A DNA stretch of 64,000 nt, from the NCBI RefSeq assembly GCF_049670895.1, contig NZ_CP187170.1, one strand, 5' to 3'. The translations under genes were made by a program, and so were the position numbers. The DNA is from Pasteurella sp049670895. GTDB lineage: Bacteria; Pseudomonadota; Gammaproteobacteria; Enterobacterales; Pasteurellaceae. The notes under the pieces are model-generated. The model was not told the origin of the DNA, searched no databases, and was given only the letters and a program-made list of their open reading frames with translations. Shown here in pieces: positions 44,062 to 52,788 of this stretch (position 1 is the first letter of the stretch; every line of letters starts with the position of its first letter).

Positions 44062-44212
44062 ATCATACCCCCTTTATCATATTTAACATCTTTTGGTAAT
44101 TGTTTCTTGCTATATTTAGCCCGAAATCTCTTACATACAGGTATTTCTCTATATCCTTTTTCTGATGTCATATTAACATTATTGCCCAGTTGAGTAGCTA
44201 TATCAGCCCAGC
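44058..44212 (-). pseudogene. Displaced toxin tail (unrecognised)
   Basis: Frame reading ADIATQLGNNVNMTSEKGYREIPVC...KDVKYDKGGMI, basic and cysteine-containing, ending with a stop that overlaps the next gene's ATG. The sequence upstream of 44212 is the shared hairpin region, so only the tail survives. A methionine at 44261 arises by chance in the junction. Confidence 0.55.
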
Positions 44213-44240
44213 ACATTTTTAAGCTTATTACCAATATAAA

Positions 44241-44298
44241 ACAAGCGGTTATTTTTAACAAAATTATTGCAAACTTCCTGTTAAAAATAACCGCTTGT
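44241..44298 (-). terminator. Perfect 20-bp hairpin with Apl-type uptake signals
   Basis: ACAAGCGGTTATTTTTAACA (44241-44260) and its exact complement (44279-44298), 18-base loop. Both arms carry ACAAGCGGT. Terminator for the DUF4176-like gene at 44319 and a hotspot: the same block precedes junctions at 41331, 42480 and 44212. Confidence 0.75.
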
Positions 44299-44318
44299 TA
44301 ATATATTCATTTTTTCAA

Positions 44319-44618
44319 CTATTCATAAAAACTTAATTTAGGATAAGGTAGAAAGAATTCTTTTTCTTTATAATACTCTCTTATTATTTTCCCCATAGGA
44401 TTTACATAACCCTCAAACAATACTTCCGAAATATCTTCTTCATTAAAAAAATATTGCTCACGATTTACATCAACCCTTACTGGGAATATACAAGCAGAGT
44501 AATTAAAATAACCTTTGACTCCCTTTTGATTCGTCAAATACTAACGATTAATAATCATTAGTAAATCTTCTCCTACTCCAATCTTTGCTACAGCTCCTAT
44601 TGAATATATTTTCTTCAT
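44319..44618 (-). pseudogene. DUF4176-like gene with an internal TAG
   Basis: ATG at 44618 starts MKKIYSIGAVAKIGVGEDLLMIINR, then TAG (44541-44543), then in the same frame YLTNQKGVKGYFNYSACIFPV...NEEDISEVLFEGYVNP to 44319. A single nonsense codon interrupts an otherwise full gene of about 99 codons. Confidence 0.7.
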
Positions 44619-44639
44619 ATTATTCCTCTACCATTAAAA

Positions 44640-45170
44640 TCAAAGTTCAAAATAAATAATAGAAAGTATACAAAGTAAAATTGCCCCTAGGTGAAACAAT
44701 AATGAGATTATGTAGCCTAGTTTCTTATCCTGTATTTTTTCAAACTTCTTAAAATATCCGATATATTCATCTTCATGCCACCCTAAAAGTTTTTCATTCA
44801 ATAAGTAAGAAAATAATGCTATTGATGAAAAAAATGCTATAGCATTAATCTCTTTCTTTAAATTAATATCAAACAAAAAATTTAAAATTTCTTGCAAACT
44901 AGTATTCAAAGAATAGAATATTGTAATTTCTATCGTAGCTAAGAGAAGTACTGTTGTACTTAACATGCAGCGATATGCAAAGCCTATATTAAAGCCATAA
45001 GATAGATTATCTAGCACATTTCTATGTTGTTTTTCTCCTTTTTTCAAATTTTTAGCAAAAATAGGAAAAAAATTAAATATATATCTCAAAGGCTTTTCTA
45101 CCATGTTTTCCCCAAGAAAACAGTGTAATAGCCATGTAAAGTAAAAAATATAACTCCAAAAACTTCTCAT
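44640..45170 (-). CDS. 4-TM immunity protein for the glycine-zipper VgrG, family A
   Basis: 176 residues from the ATG at 45170 (MRSFWSYIFYF), one base after the vgrG stop. Hydrophobic segments near 1-20, 75-105, 115-130 and 155-175; shared NEKLLGWHEDEYIGYFKKFEKIQDKK stretch in family A. An upstream in-frame start at 45260 lies inside vgrG and was rejected. Tight coupling to the glycine-zipper tip supports a membrane immunity role. Confidence 0.7.
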   Translation of the reverse strand: MRSFWSYIFYFTWLLHCFLGENMVEKPLRYIFNFFPIFAKNLKKGEKQHRNVLDNLSYGFNIGFAYRCMLSTTVLLLATIEITIFYSLNTSLQEILNFLFDINLKKEINAIAFFSSIALFSYLLNEKLLGWHEDEYIGYFKKFEKIQDKKLGYIISLLFHLGAILLCILSIIYFEL

Positions 45171-45171
45171 T

Positions 45172-47772
45172 TTATTCGCCCTCTTCCAATATCTGTTCCG
45201 CCCCCCATTCAAATAAACTTTCTCCCCCCAAAGAACCTCCAATCGCTCCAACAGTTCCACCGATTAAAGAACCTAGTCCCGGAAATACGGCAGTTCCAGC
45301 AACTGCACCAACCCAAGCCCCACCAGCTCCGACTCCAATCCCTCCAGCTACGCCTGATGCTTCTTTCATCGTATTTTTCCCTATTACATTTCCATCAGCT
45401 TTATATCCATCATAAACTTCCATTGCATCCAAAGCTATTCCCGCTCCCCATACACCTTTAGAAACCCCTTTTAGAACTTTATTATTAAACACATTCTCCG
45501 TTTTAATATACTGATTCCCAGCCCAAGCATTATCATAATATTTTGGCTTGTCTGTCGATTTCAGTGGGGTAGTAGATTTCACCACTTTTTCTCCTCGTTT
45601 AGCAAATTCCTCCGCTCCACTGGCTATCGAACCCGTAAACGGAGGTAATAGCGACATATCTGTATTCTCACCTAGGCTCATTCCTGATTCTGCATCTTCA
45701 GTACTTGCTACTGGAATTTCAACATTACCGCCCAAAACCTTAGCATTATTCAAACTCACCTTCTGCCCATTCACTTTCACCGTGCCTGAACCATTGATGA
45801 TCAACTGACCTTCTTTCGTTAGAACTATACTAGAACTACCTGCTACTAAAGATAAAGACTCTCCCATTGATGAAATCGTGACGGATTTTGCTGTCTTTTG
45901 CTCCGCTTTTAATTTCACTTGGGTTGATTGGTTGTCTAAAATTGAACTTATTTCATTTTCAACGACTGTTTTATTTCGATTACCAGATATAGCAATACTT
46001 TGATCTTTAAACACAGTTTCAGAATGAGATAAGGCTACATTGGTATTTCTATCATTCAACACCACCGTATTCATATCCCGCTGTGCATGCAAATCCAACT
46101 TCTGTCCGTTCGTCGCATCATCCATCATTATCCCGTTATAGCCACCTCCCTTATATGTCTGCGACATTAAGTTCATCTGTGTCTTCGCACCCGGCAACGC
46201 ACCCGGCGGCAGATTATTCGCATGATACGTCCGTCCCGTCACGATTGGCTGATCTGGGTCTCCATCCAAAAAATCCACCAACACTTCCTGTCCCACTCGT
46301 GGAATCGCTATCATCCCCCAGCCTTTCCCCGCCCACGGCTGAGTCACCCTTATCCAACACGAACTGTGGTCGTCATGATGACCATATCTGTCCCATAAAA
46401 ATTGTAAACGTATCCGTCCATAATTATCCGTGTAAATCTCTTCCCCTTTCGGGCCCACCACCATCGCTATCTGCGGCCCTTCCACCCTCGGCTTTGTCCG
46501 TTGATTCGGTCTCCAAGTCTGGTGTCTCGGCACCACTTGAAATGCATTATCGTAATATGTCCCAGTCCCGCCAGACTCCTGTTCCGCCGATTGCGGTTGT
46601 CTGCCTTCATGGATAATCTTGATTAATTGCCACGCCGTGTTATTTTCCGCTCTCGGGTGATGGCTTAACACTAATAATTTCCCCACCTGCAATGAGGGGC
46701 CATTACTCTCCCCCTGCCCCAAATGCGCATCATGGCGTAAACTCTCTAAGCGATATTGTGTAAACGCCTTTCCCTGTGCTTCGTCTTTAAAACGTCCCGG
46801 GTAATCGTAATGCTCGTAACCCGCCCTCTGATTCTCTATATCTGTCGCAAATCGACTAAACTGTGCCGTCCAACTCGGCTTCTTAAAGGTGTAATCCTTT
46901 AACTTAACACTCGATGGCCTTACCTGCTCCCGTCTACGAAAACCACTCACCACTTTTTCTTGTAACTGAGCATTGCGGTTCACGTTATACGATAAGCACA
47001 CTTTCTCTGATAATGTCTCCGCACTATCACTAAAAACCACCTTATGTTGTCCATCTCCTTGCTCAAAATAATAAAATATCCCCTCTTCCGCCGTTAAGCG
47101 CTGAAGAAAATCAAAGTCACTCTCTTGATACTGAACACAAAATTCTCGGACAGGATGGGAATTTCGGAAAACAAATGCATAGTCCACAATGCCATGCTCT
47201 GTCAGCAACGTACTGACGATACTTTGGATATCTTGTTGTTGGAATATCCGCGAATTTCTCCTTAACGTCGTTCGCCATAAATCTGGATACACGTCCATCG
47301 CATAATAGGTCTGGCTTGAACCACTGTCTCCTTGCTCAAAACTCACCACCATGCCATTCACTTGTCTAAGAAGCTCTCCGTTCTGCCAAACTTTAAACTT
47401 CACGCTGTTATCAACCACCGATTTAAAATCAATCCCTGAATCCAAACTCGTTAATTTCAACGATAAACAGTACAGCTCACTGTATTTCTCCGTCAGCTTA
47501 AAAGACAAGACCCCTAAGGCACTCACTGGTAACCCCTGCACTTCCAAGGTAAATTGAAGACCTCTCGGGTCACTTTGAATACCAAACAAAGACAACAAAC
47601 GACTTATTGTCGCTCCACTCACCAAGCCTTCCACTAAATTCAAAGCATCACTTGCTTGCGATACCACTCGCTCCGCTTGACTCAGTTTGACAGATAATTT
47701 CTCTTGCTTTGTAGTGGCCGCTATGCCTGATAACTGATTTAATGAGGACGAGACATCTTTTAACATTGACAT
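45172..47772 (-). CDS. vgrG1: Evolved VgrG with glycine-zipper effector tip
   Basis: T6SS spike protein, 866 residues. Residues 1-573 are the gp27/gp5-like core (YPDLWRTTLRRNSRIFQQQ, GPKGEEIYTDNYGRIRLQFLW, GMIAIPRVGQEVLVDFLDGDPDQP) shared with the genes at 49594 and 56480. Then a needle repeat region (about 574-690) with DUF2345-like sequence. The tip (about 690-866) contains a Gly/Ala-rich stretch at 807-850 (GGIGVGAGG, GSLIGGTVGAIGG), like membrane-inserting glycine-zipper toxins. Ends ESLFEWGAEQIL. Delivered activity not proven. No PAAR gene nearby. Confidence 0.85.
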   Translation of the reverse strand: MSMLKDVSSSLNQLSGIAATTKQEKLSVKLSQAERVVSQASDALNLVEGLVSGATISRLLSLFGIQSDPRGLQFTLEVQGLPVSALGVLSFKLTEKYSELYCLSLKLTSLDSGIDFKSVVDNSVKFKVWQNGELLRQVNGMVVSFEQGDSGSSQTYYAMDVYPDLWRTTLRRNSRIFQQQDIQSIVSTLLTEHGIVDYAFVFRNSHPVREFCVQYQESDFDFLQRLTAEEGIFYYFEQGDGQHKVVFSDSAETLSEKVCLSYNVNRNAQLQEKVVSGFRRREQVRPSSVKLKDYTFKKPSWTAQFSRFATDIENQRAGYEHYDYPGRFKDEAQGKAFTQYRLESLRHDAHLGQGESNGPSLQVGKLLVLSHHPRAENNTAWQLIKIIHEGRQPQSAEQESGGTGTYYDNAFQVVPRHQTWRPNQRTKPRVEGPQIAMVVGPKGEEIYTDNYGRIRLQFLWDRYGHHDDHSSCWIRVTQPWAGKGWGMIAIPRVGQEVLVDFLDGDPDQPIVTGRTYHANNLPPGALPGAKTQMNLMSQTYKGGGYNGIMMDDATNGQKLDLHAQRDMNTVVLNDRNTNVALSHSETVFKDQSIAISGNRNKTVVENEISSILDNQSTQVKLKAEQKTAKSVTISSMGESLSLVAGSSSIVLTKEGQLIINGSGTVKVNGQKVSLNNAKVLGGNVEIPVASTEDAESGMSLGENTDMSLLPPFTGSIASGAEEFAKRGEKVVKSTTPLKSTDKPKYYDNAWAGNQYIKTENVFNNKVLKGVSKGVWGAGIALDAMEVYDGYKADGNVIGKNTMKEASGVAGGIGVGAGGAWVGAVAGTAVFPGLGSLIGGTVGAIGGSLGGESLFEWGAEQILEEGE

Positions 47773-47788
47773 TGCATTCCCTTTAATC

Positions 47789-47816
47789 CTATAAAATAAT
47801 TCTGTTTATTTTATAG
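47789..47816 (-). promoter_or_regulatory. Conserved dyad before vgrG1
   Basis: 11-bp arms CTATAAAATAA/TTATTTTATAG, 6-base centre, between a TTGCAT...TAAAAT promoter-like pair and the AAGGGA ribosome site. Identical at the other two vgrG genes. The left arm overlaps the likely -10. Confidence 0.6.
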
Positions 47817-47963
47817 CCTCAAAAACATTATGCAACTAGGTTATATGAGTAATGTTGGTGGGATTAAAATAGATGAATTTGCCTTGAACAAACTCGAAAT
47901 TGACTTGACTGTTCATTTTTGAACTCATCAATGTAGATTGAGATAAATTTTACTACTGATAAC

Positions 47964-48356
47964 TTACTCCGTTCTTAACCAAATCCCATAATTGACAAGC
48001 ACATTGCCCACTATATATAAATATGCATAACCCACGATATAAATATACTTTATTTTACCATTCTCAAAATCAACGGGGGTTTTTGTTAAAACGCTACCCC
48101 AGATAATTTTAATCATACACATAAATACAAAGTTCATAAAATAAACCCCGTAATATATCAAAACCTCCTTCAATAAGATCTTAATATACCATAATGGTAA
48201 TGGATTATAATTTTTATATATTTTACTCAAAATAATAATCAAAACCAACGACAGAGAAATCATAAAAAATAATTGATAAAAATATTTACTATTTCTTTTA
48301 TAAAAAACTAAAAAACCTATAAATAAGCATAAAAAATAATGAATATAATTAATCAT
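47964..48356 (-). CDS. Small membrane immunity-like protein, family C, copy 1
   Basis: 130 residues from the ATG at 48356, three to four hydrophobic segments (INYIHYFLCLFIGFLVFY, FFMISLSLVLII, YGVYFMNFVFMC). Paralogues at 61444 and 62168. Directly preceded by a frame ending in DINSGD...CDD whose stop overlaps its ATG, so it too looks like an immunity gene behind a decayed effector tail. Target unknown. Confidence 0.55.
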   Translation of the reverse strand: MINYIHYFLCLFIGFLVFYKRNSKYFYQLFFMISLSLVLIIILSKIYKNYNPLPLWYIKILLKEVLIYYGVYFMNFVFMCMIKIIWGSVLTKTPVDFENGKIKYIYIVGYAYLYIVGNVLVNYGIWLRTE

Positions 48357-48359
48357 CAC

Positions 48360-48616
48360 AAAACCACGCCTTAAAATAAACTTTTATCAAAATATCGCCA
48401 GAATTTATATCAGCTTACACACATTTTTAACCCAAGGCACATTGCCAACTCACCGCATAAATGGCAGTTAACACCTTATTATTCCTGTCTATTAGTCGCT
48501 TCACCGCTTATTCCATCAGTATTGCCGTTAAGATAATGGGGAAAACCACCGTTTTCCCCATCCTAACCTTATAAATATTCAAAGGAATCTCCCCCTTTGC
48601 AAGGGGATTAAACTCT
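48360..48616 (-). pseudogene. Decayed effector-tail region
   Basis: Short frames with several stops; the end next to the family C gene reads ADINSGDILIKVYF, similar to the tail before the gene at 61444 (ADLEIDVNYGSIIKDFNERF) and to the end of VgrG2. No intact gene. Confidence 0.4.
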
Positions 48617-48928
48617 TCACTCAACTTTATGATTCACTTTTAATTTAGGATATTTCGACTGTATCTTTTTCATTCTTGCTTCATAGTCAGCTTGATATTT
48701 CCGTTCAAAATCATCCACATATCCAACAAATAACACTTCCGAGATATCTTCTTGATTAAAATAATGTGTCTTATCTTGAAACCCGACTGGATACAAACAC
48801 GCCACATAATCCATATACCCCATAACGCCATCCATCGACAATAATCCATTTCTAACCACAATCATAAACTTTGCCGGCGTTTTCGCATTTTTTAAGGTCA
48901 CTACACTACCTAACGGGAGCACCTTCAT
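48617..48928 (-). CDS. DUF4176-like small protein, copy before family C
   Basis: 103 residues: LPLGSVVTLK, FMIVVRNGLL, GYMDYVACLYPVGF, FNQEDISEVLFVGYVDD, then a basic tail. Starts one base after the stop of the next DUF4176-like gene (TAG A ATG). Both are co-transcribed with the immunity gene of VgrG2. Confidence 0.6.
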   Translation of the reverse strand: MKVLPLGSVVTLKNAKTPAKFMIVVRNGLLSMDGVMGYMDYVACLYPVGFQDKTHYFNQEDISEVLFVGYVDDFERKYQADYEARMKKIQSKYPKLKVNHKVE

Positions 48929-48929
48929 T

Positions 48930-49247
48930 CTATTCCCCTCTTAAACTTAATTTCTTCAACGGTTTGTTCTCCAAAAATGCTTGATAACGAAGCTGAAACT
49001 CCGTTTCTTCCACATCAGCTGAGAAACCTAGAAAATGCACCTTTTCAATATTTTCAGTATTAAAATAGAAGAATTTTTCCCCTATTGCTCCCATTTGATG
49101 AGGACAGCCTGCATATTCAAAATACCCCTCTTCACCATTCGATTGTCCTAATACCACACGGTTAATAATCATTAATTTCCCATCCTCCGCTGCACCGTGC
49201 ATACTAATAACGCTACCGAGAGGCAATAGTTTTTGTTGGTTAGTCAT
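48930..49247 (-). CDS. DUF4176-like small protein downstream of VgrG2 immunity
   Basis: 105 residues: LLPLGSVISMHG, KLMIINRVVLGQ, GYFEYAGCPHQMG, FNTENIEKVHFLGF. Overlaps the end of the immunity gene by 8 bases. Truncated relatives occur at 60481-60640 and 60992-61024. Confidence 0.6.
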   Translation of the reverse strand: MTNQQKLLPLGSVISMHGAAEDGKLMIINRVVLGQSNGEEGYFEYAGCPHQMGAIGEKFFYFNTENIEKVHFLGFSADVEETEFQLRYQAFLENKPLKKLSLRGE

Positions 49248-49593
49248 AGATTACTCCTTTGATGAAAAACATATATACAGCAAAAAAAGCTACGAATACA
49301 CAAAAAGAAAAATATACTTGTCTTATCATATTCTTATATCTAAGTCCATTTGGATTAAACTTTGTTAGCACTTTCATCGTTAGGTTAACTCCGATTAAAA
49401 GAAAAATATAAACGAATAAAATAGATAACAAGGCTACAAAATCATACATCCAGCCTTCTTTTAATTCCCGAGGAATATTTAAAATGAAATTTATTAATAA
49501 AATAATACATAAAAACATAACAAGAAGTATCTTGGGGTTACTACGTAGATGAAATAATAAAATAATTAATATAGCACTCAATACAACTAACAT
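49240..49593 (-). CDS. Membrane immunity protein for VgrG2, family B
   Basis: 117 residues, four hydrophobic segments, ending FFIKGVIYD. Its ATG follows the VgrG2 stop without a gap, so it is the best immunity candidate for that tip. A paralogue is at 60625. Confidence 0.65.
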   Translation of the reverse strand: MLVVLSAILIILLFHLRSNPKILLVMFLCIILLINFILNIPRELKEGWMYDFVALLSILFVYIFLLIGVNLTMKVLTKFNPNGLRYKNMIRQVYFSFCVFVAFFAVYMFFIKGVIYD

Positions 49594-52350
49594 TTAAAAG
49601 CGTTCCTTAATGTTATTCCAATTTATTTGAGCGTCAACTTCCACGCCTCCAATAACTTTTACTTCTGCTCCAAATTCGAGTATTTCTTTATTATTGTCCC
49701 AAATTACCCTCCCTCCGGCATCAAATGCAGGACCAGCATTAGCCCCAACCTTTCCACAAACCATCATCCAACTATCCTTGGTTCCTATACATCCTTTCAT
49801 TTCTCCCGAAATAGCCGAAGCCTGTGCCCCTACCTTGGTATCAAAGCCATATTTACCCTCAGCTCCAATAAATATATCTCCTCTTGCTTCAGCATCCGCA
49901 CTAAACACTTTCGCTCCTGCTTCTGCACTTCCATATTTTCCACCATATTTACCATCCAGCGATACAGCAGAAACCTCTACTTTTCCTTTACCTCCAACGC
50001 CATCTAATCCGAACCTGCCTTCAGTCTCTCCTGCCAAACTGCCTACTTTACTGTTAAAACCACTTTGTTTGTCACTGGTATTTGCACTTATATCCATTAC
50101 TGCCGCAGAACCCGATGCCTGTGCAGATCCTTTACTGATATCAATGCTCGCTTTTCCCTGTGCAGTCAAGATTTTCGATTGTGCATCCATTATCCCCGAG
50201 CTTTGTTGCGAAATAAGGCTAATTTCTCCTTCCCCCGAAAAGCTATTCGATGATTGTGCACTAGTTTCACTAGACATATTTTGGCTTTGACTATTTATCT
50301 CGGCATTATTTTGTTTAGAATCCCCTTTCGGATTCAAAAACACATTATCCCCATTAATTTGAATATTCTCTCCATCAATATCTATATCACCATTCTGATA
50401 TAAAGTAATTGTTGCTTGGGCCGTTTTTAAAGTAATTTTGGTGTCCGAAACAATTATCGCATTACCCGCTACTAATAGCCTGCGAATGCCGTCTACTGAA
50501 TACGTTTGGTTTTTATCTATACTCACGGTTTCTGATTGACCAACTTCCTTGTATGCATTTTTCTTAATGGCAAGAGATTGATCATTCCCAATATTTTCCG
50601 AATGATTACCCTTAACGATCGTAGTTCGGTTATTCAACACCACCGTATTCATATCCCGCTGTGCATGCAAATCCAACTTCTGTCCGTCCGTCGCATCATC
50701 CATCATTATCCCGTTATAGCCACCTCCCTTATATGTCTGCGACATTAGGTTCATCTGCGTCTTCGCACCTGGCAACGCACCCGGCGGCAGATTATTCGCA
50801 TGATACGTCCGTCCCGTCACGATTGGCTGGTCTGGGTCTCCATCCAAAAAATCCACCAACACTTCCTGTCCCACTCGTGGAATCGCTATCATCCCCCAGC
50901 CTTTCCCCGCCCACGGCTGGGTCACCCTTATCCAACACGAACTGTGGTCGTCATGATGACCATATCTGTCCCATAAAAATTGTAAACGTATCCGTCCATA
51001 ATTATCCGTGTAAATCTCTTCCCCTTTCGGGCCCACTACCATCGCTATCTGCGGTCCTTCCACCCTCGGCTTTGTCCGTTGATTCGGTCTCCAAGTCTGA
51101 TGTCTCGGCACCACTTGAAAAGCATTATCGTAATATGTCCCAGTCCCACCAGACTCCTGTTCCGCCGATTGCGGTTGTCTGCCTTCATGGATAATCTTGA
51201 TTAATTGCCACGCCGTGTTATTTTCCGCTCTCGGGTGATGGCTTAACACTAATAATTTCCCCACCTGCAATGAGGGACCATTACTCTCCCCCTGCCCCAA
51301 ATGTGCATCATGGCGTAAACTCTCTAAGCGATATTGTGTAAACGCCTTTCCCTGTGCTTCGTCTTTAAAGCGTCCCGGGTAGTCATAATGCTCGTAACCC
51401 GCCCTCTGATTCTCGATATCTGTCGCAAATCGACTAAACTGTGCCGTCCAACTCGGCTTCTTAAAGGTGTAATCCTTTAACTTAACACTCGATGGCCTTA
51501 CCTGCTCCCGTCTACGAAAACCACTCACCACCTTTTCTTGTAACTGAGCATTGCGGTTCACGTTATATGATAAGCACACTTTCTCTGATAATGTCTCCGC
51601 ACTATCACTAAAAACCACCTTATGTTGTCCATCTCCTTGCTCAAAATAATAAAATATCCCCTCTTCCGCCGTTAAGCGCTGAAGAAAATCAAAGTCACTC
51701 TCTTGATACTGAACACAAAATTCTCGGACAGGATGGGAATTTCGGAAAACAAATGCATAGTCCACAATGCCATGCTCTGTCAGCAACGTACTGACGATAC
51801 TTTGGATATCTTGTTGTTGGAATATCCGCGAATTTCTCCTTAACGTCGTTCGCCATAAATCTGGATACACGTCCATCGCATAATAGGTCTGGCTTGAACC
51901 ACTGTCTCCTTGCTCAAAACTCACCACCATGCCATTCACTTGTCTAAGAAGCTCTCCGTTCTGCCAAACTTTAAACTTCACGCTGTTATCAACCACCGAT
52001 TTAAAATCAATCCCTGAATCCAAACTCGTTAATTTCAACGATAAACAGTACAGCTCACTGTATTTCTCCGTCAGCTTAAAAGACAAGACCCCTAAGGCAC
52101 TCACTGGTAACCCCTGCACTTCCAAGGTAAATTGAAGACCTCTCGGGTCACTTTGAATACCAAACAAAGACAACAAACGACTTATTGTCGCTCCACTCAC
52201 CAAGCCTTCCACTAAATTCAAAGCATCACTTGCTTGCGATACCACTCGCTCCGCTTGACTCAGTTTGACAGATAATTTCTCTTGCTTTGTAGTGGCCGCT
52301 ATGCCTGATAACTGATTTAATGAGGACGAGACATCTTTTAACATTGACAT
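49594..52350 (-). CDS. vgrG2: Evolved VgrG with Gly/Ala-rich repetitive tip
   Basis: T6SS spike, 918 residues. Core 1-573 is identical to VgrG1 apart from one or two residues. The needle part then diverges (NRTTIVKGNHSENIG...). From about 680 the tip is low-complexity: a Ser/Gln/Asn linker (SQSQNMSSETSAQSSN), then Gly/Ala repeats (GKYGGKYGSAEAGAK, EARGDIFIGAEGKYGF), two cysteines (MKGCIG, MMVCGK), ending VDAQINWNNIKERF. No catalytic motif recognised; activity unknown. Confidence 0.85.
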   Translation of the reverse strand: MSMLKDVSSSLNQLSGIAATTKQEKLSVKLSQAERVVSQASDALNLVEGLVSGATISRLLSLFGIQSDPRGLQFTLEVQGLPVSALGVLSFKLTEKYSELYCLSLKLTSLDSGIDFKSVVDNSVKFKVWQNGELLRQVNGMVVSFEQGDSGSSQTYYAMDVYPDLWRTTLRRNSRIFQQQDIQSIVSTLLTEHGIVDYAFVFRNSHPVREFCVQYQESDFDFLQRLTAEEGIFYYFEQGDGQHKVVFSDSAETLSEKVCLSYNVNRNAQLQEKVVSGFRRREQVRPSSVKLKDYTFKKPSWTAQFSRFATDIENQRAGYEHYDYPGRFKDEAQGKAFTQYRLESLRHDAHLGQGESNGPSLQVGKLLVLSHHPRAENNTAWQLIKIIHEGRQPQSAEQESGGTGTYYDNAFQVVPRHQTWRPNQRTKPRVEGPQIAMVVGPKGEEIYTDNYGRIRLQFLWDRYGHHDDHSSCWIRVTQPWAGKGWGMIAIPRVGQEVLVDFLDGDPDQPIVTGRTYHANNLPPGALPGAKTQMNLMSQTYKGGGYNGIMMDDATDGQKLDLHAQRDMNTVVLNNRTTIVKGNHSENIGNDQSLAIKKNAYKEVGQSETVSIDKNQTYSVDGIRRLLVAGNAIIVSDTKITLKTAQATITLYQNGDIDIDGENIQINGDNVFLNPKGDSKQNNAEINSQSQNMSSETSAQSSNSFSGEGEISLISQQSSGIMDAQSKILTAQGKASIDISKGSAQASGSAAVMDISANTSDKQSGFNSKVGSLAGETEGRFGLDGVGGKGKVEVSAVSLDGKYGGKYGSAEAGAKVFSADAEARGDIFIGAEGKYGFDTKVGAQASAISGEMKGCIGTKDSWMMVCGKVGANAGPAFDAGGRVIWDNNKEILEFGAEVKVIGGVEVDAQINWNNIKERF

Positions 52351-52366
52351 TGCATTCCCTTTAATC

Positions 52367-52394
52367 CTATAAAATAATTCTGTTTATTTTATAG
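52367..52394 (-). promoter_or_regulatory. Conserved dyad before vgrG2
   Basis: Same CTATAAAATAA/TTATTTTATAG palindrome as upstream of vgrG1, same distance to the start codon. Confidence 0.6.
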
Positions 52395-52417
52395 CCTCAA
52401 AAACATTATGCAACTAG

Positions 52418-52788
52418 GTGATAGTTGTCTGTATAAATAGCCAAAATCCCCATTTCTTGAACATGGCTCAATGTGCTCGTTTTATTCACCAAGGATTATT
52501 AGGTATGCACAGCCAAACAGCTCGTAACTACTCGGGTGGGGGGAGTGTTGCGATAAGTGCACTGAATTTTGTGGTCGATTTCTTGCACCAAATGCAGCCG
52601 TCCCAGATAAACAGGCTCTTTTGGTGCCTGGTAAAAGCTCGTAACTACTCGGGTGGGTATAAATGTAGCAGTAAGTGCGGTCATTTTTGATGTCAATTTC
52701 CTGTATAAGATGCGAGCCAGCCCAAATAAAATGCGTTTCCCTTTGCACTTTTTTAGCCTTTTCTGACCCCTTGTCGTTGTAGGCTTAT
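52418..52788. repeat. Intergenic repeat with 22-bp direct repeats
   Basis: Shared with 59425-59674 but containing an extra 117-bp unit bounded by direct repeats AGCTCGTAACTACTCGGGTGGG at 52519-52540 and 52636-52657. The two halves are themselves diverged copies of each other. Contains a Hin uptake signal (52673-52681). Overlapping frames on both strands have no ribosome sites and are not called genes. Confidence 0.6.

Noticed and set aside
39013..44618. CRISPR-like array suggested by the regularly repeated hairpins
   Set aside because: Spacing is gene-sized, repeats flank coding cassettes, and no short regular spacers exist.
46083..46616. Plus-strand 177-codon frame repeated inside all three vgrG genes
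   Set aside because: It is antisense to the conserved VgrG core, copied with it, has no ribosome site and a Ser/Pro/His-rich shadow composition.
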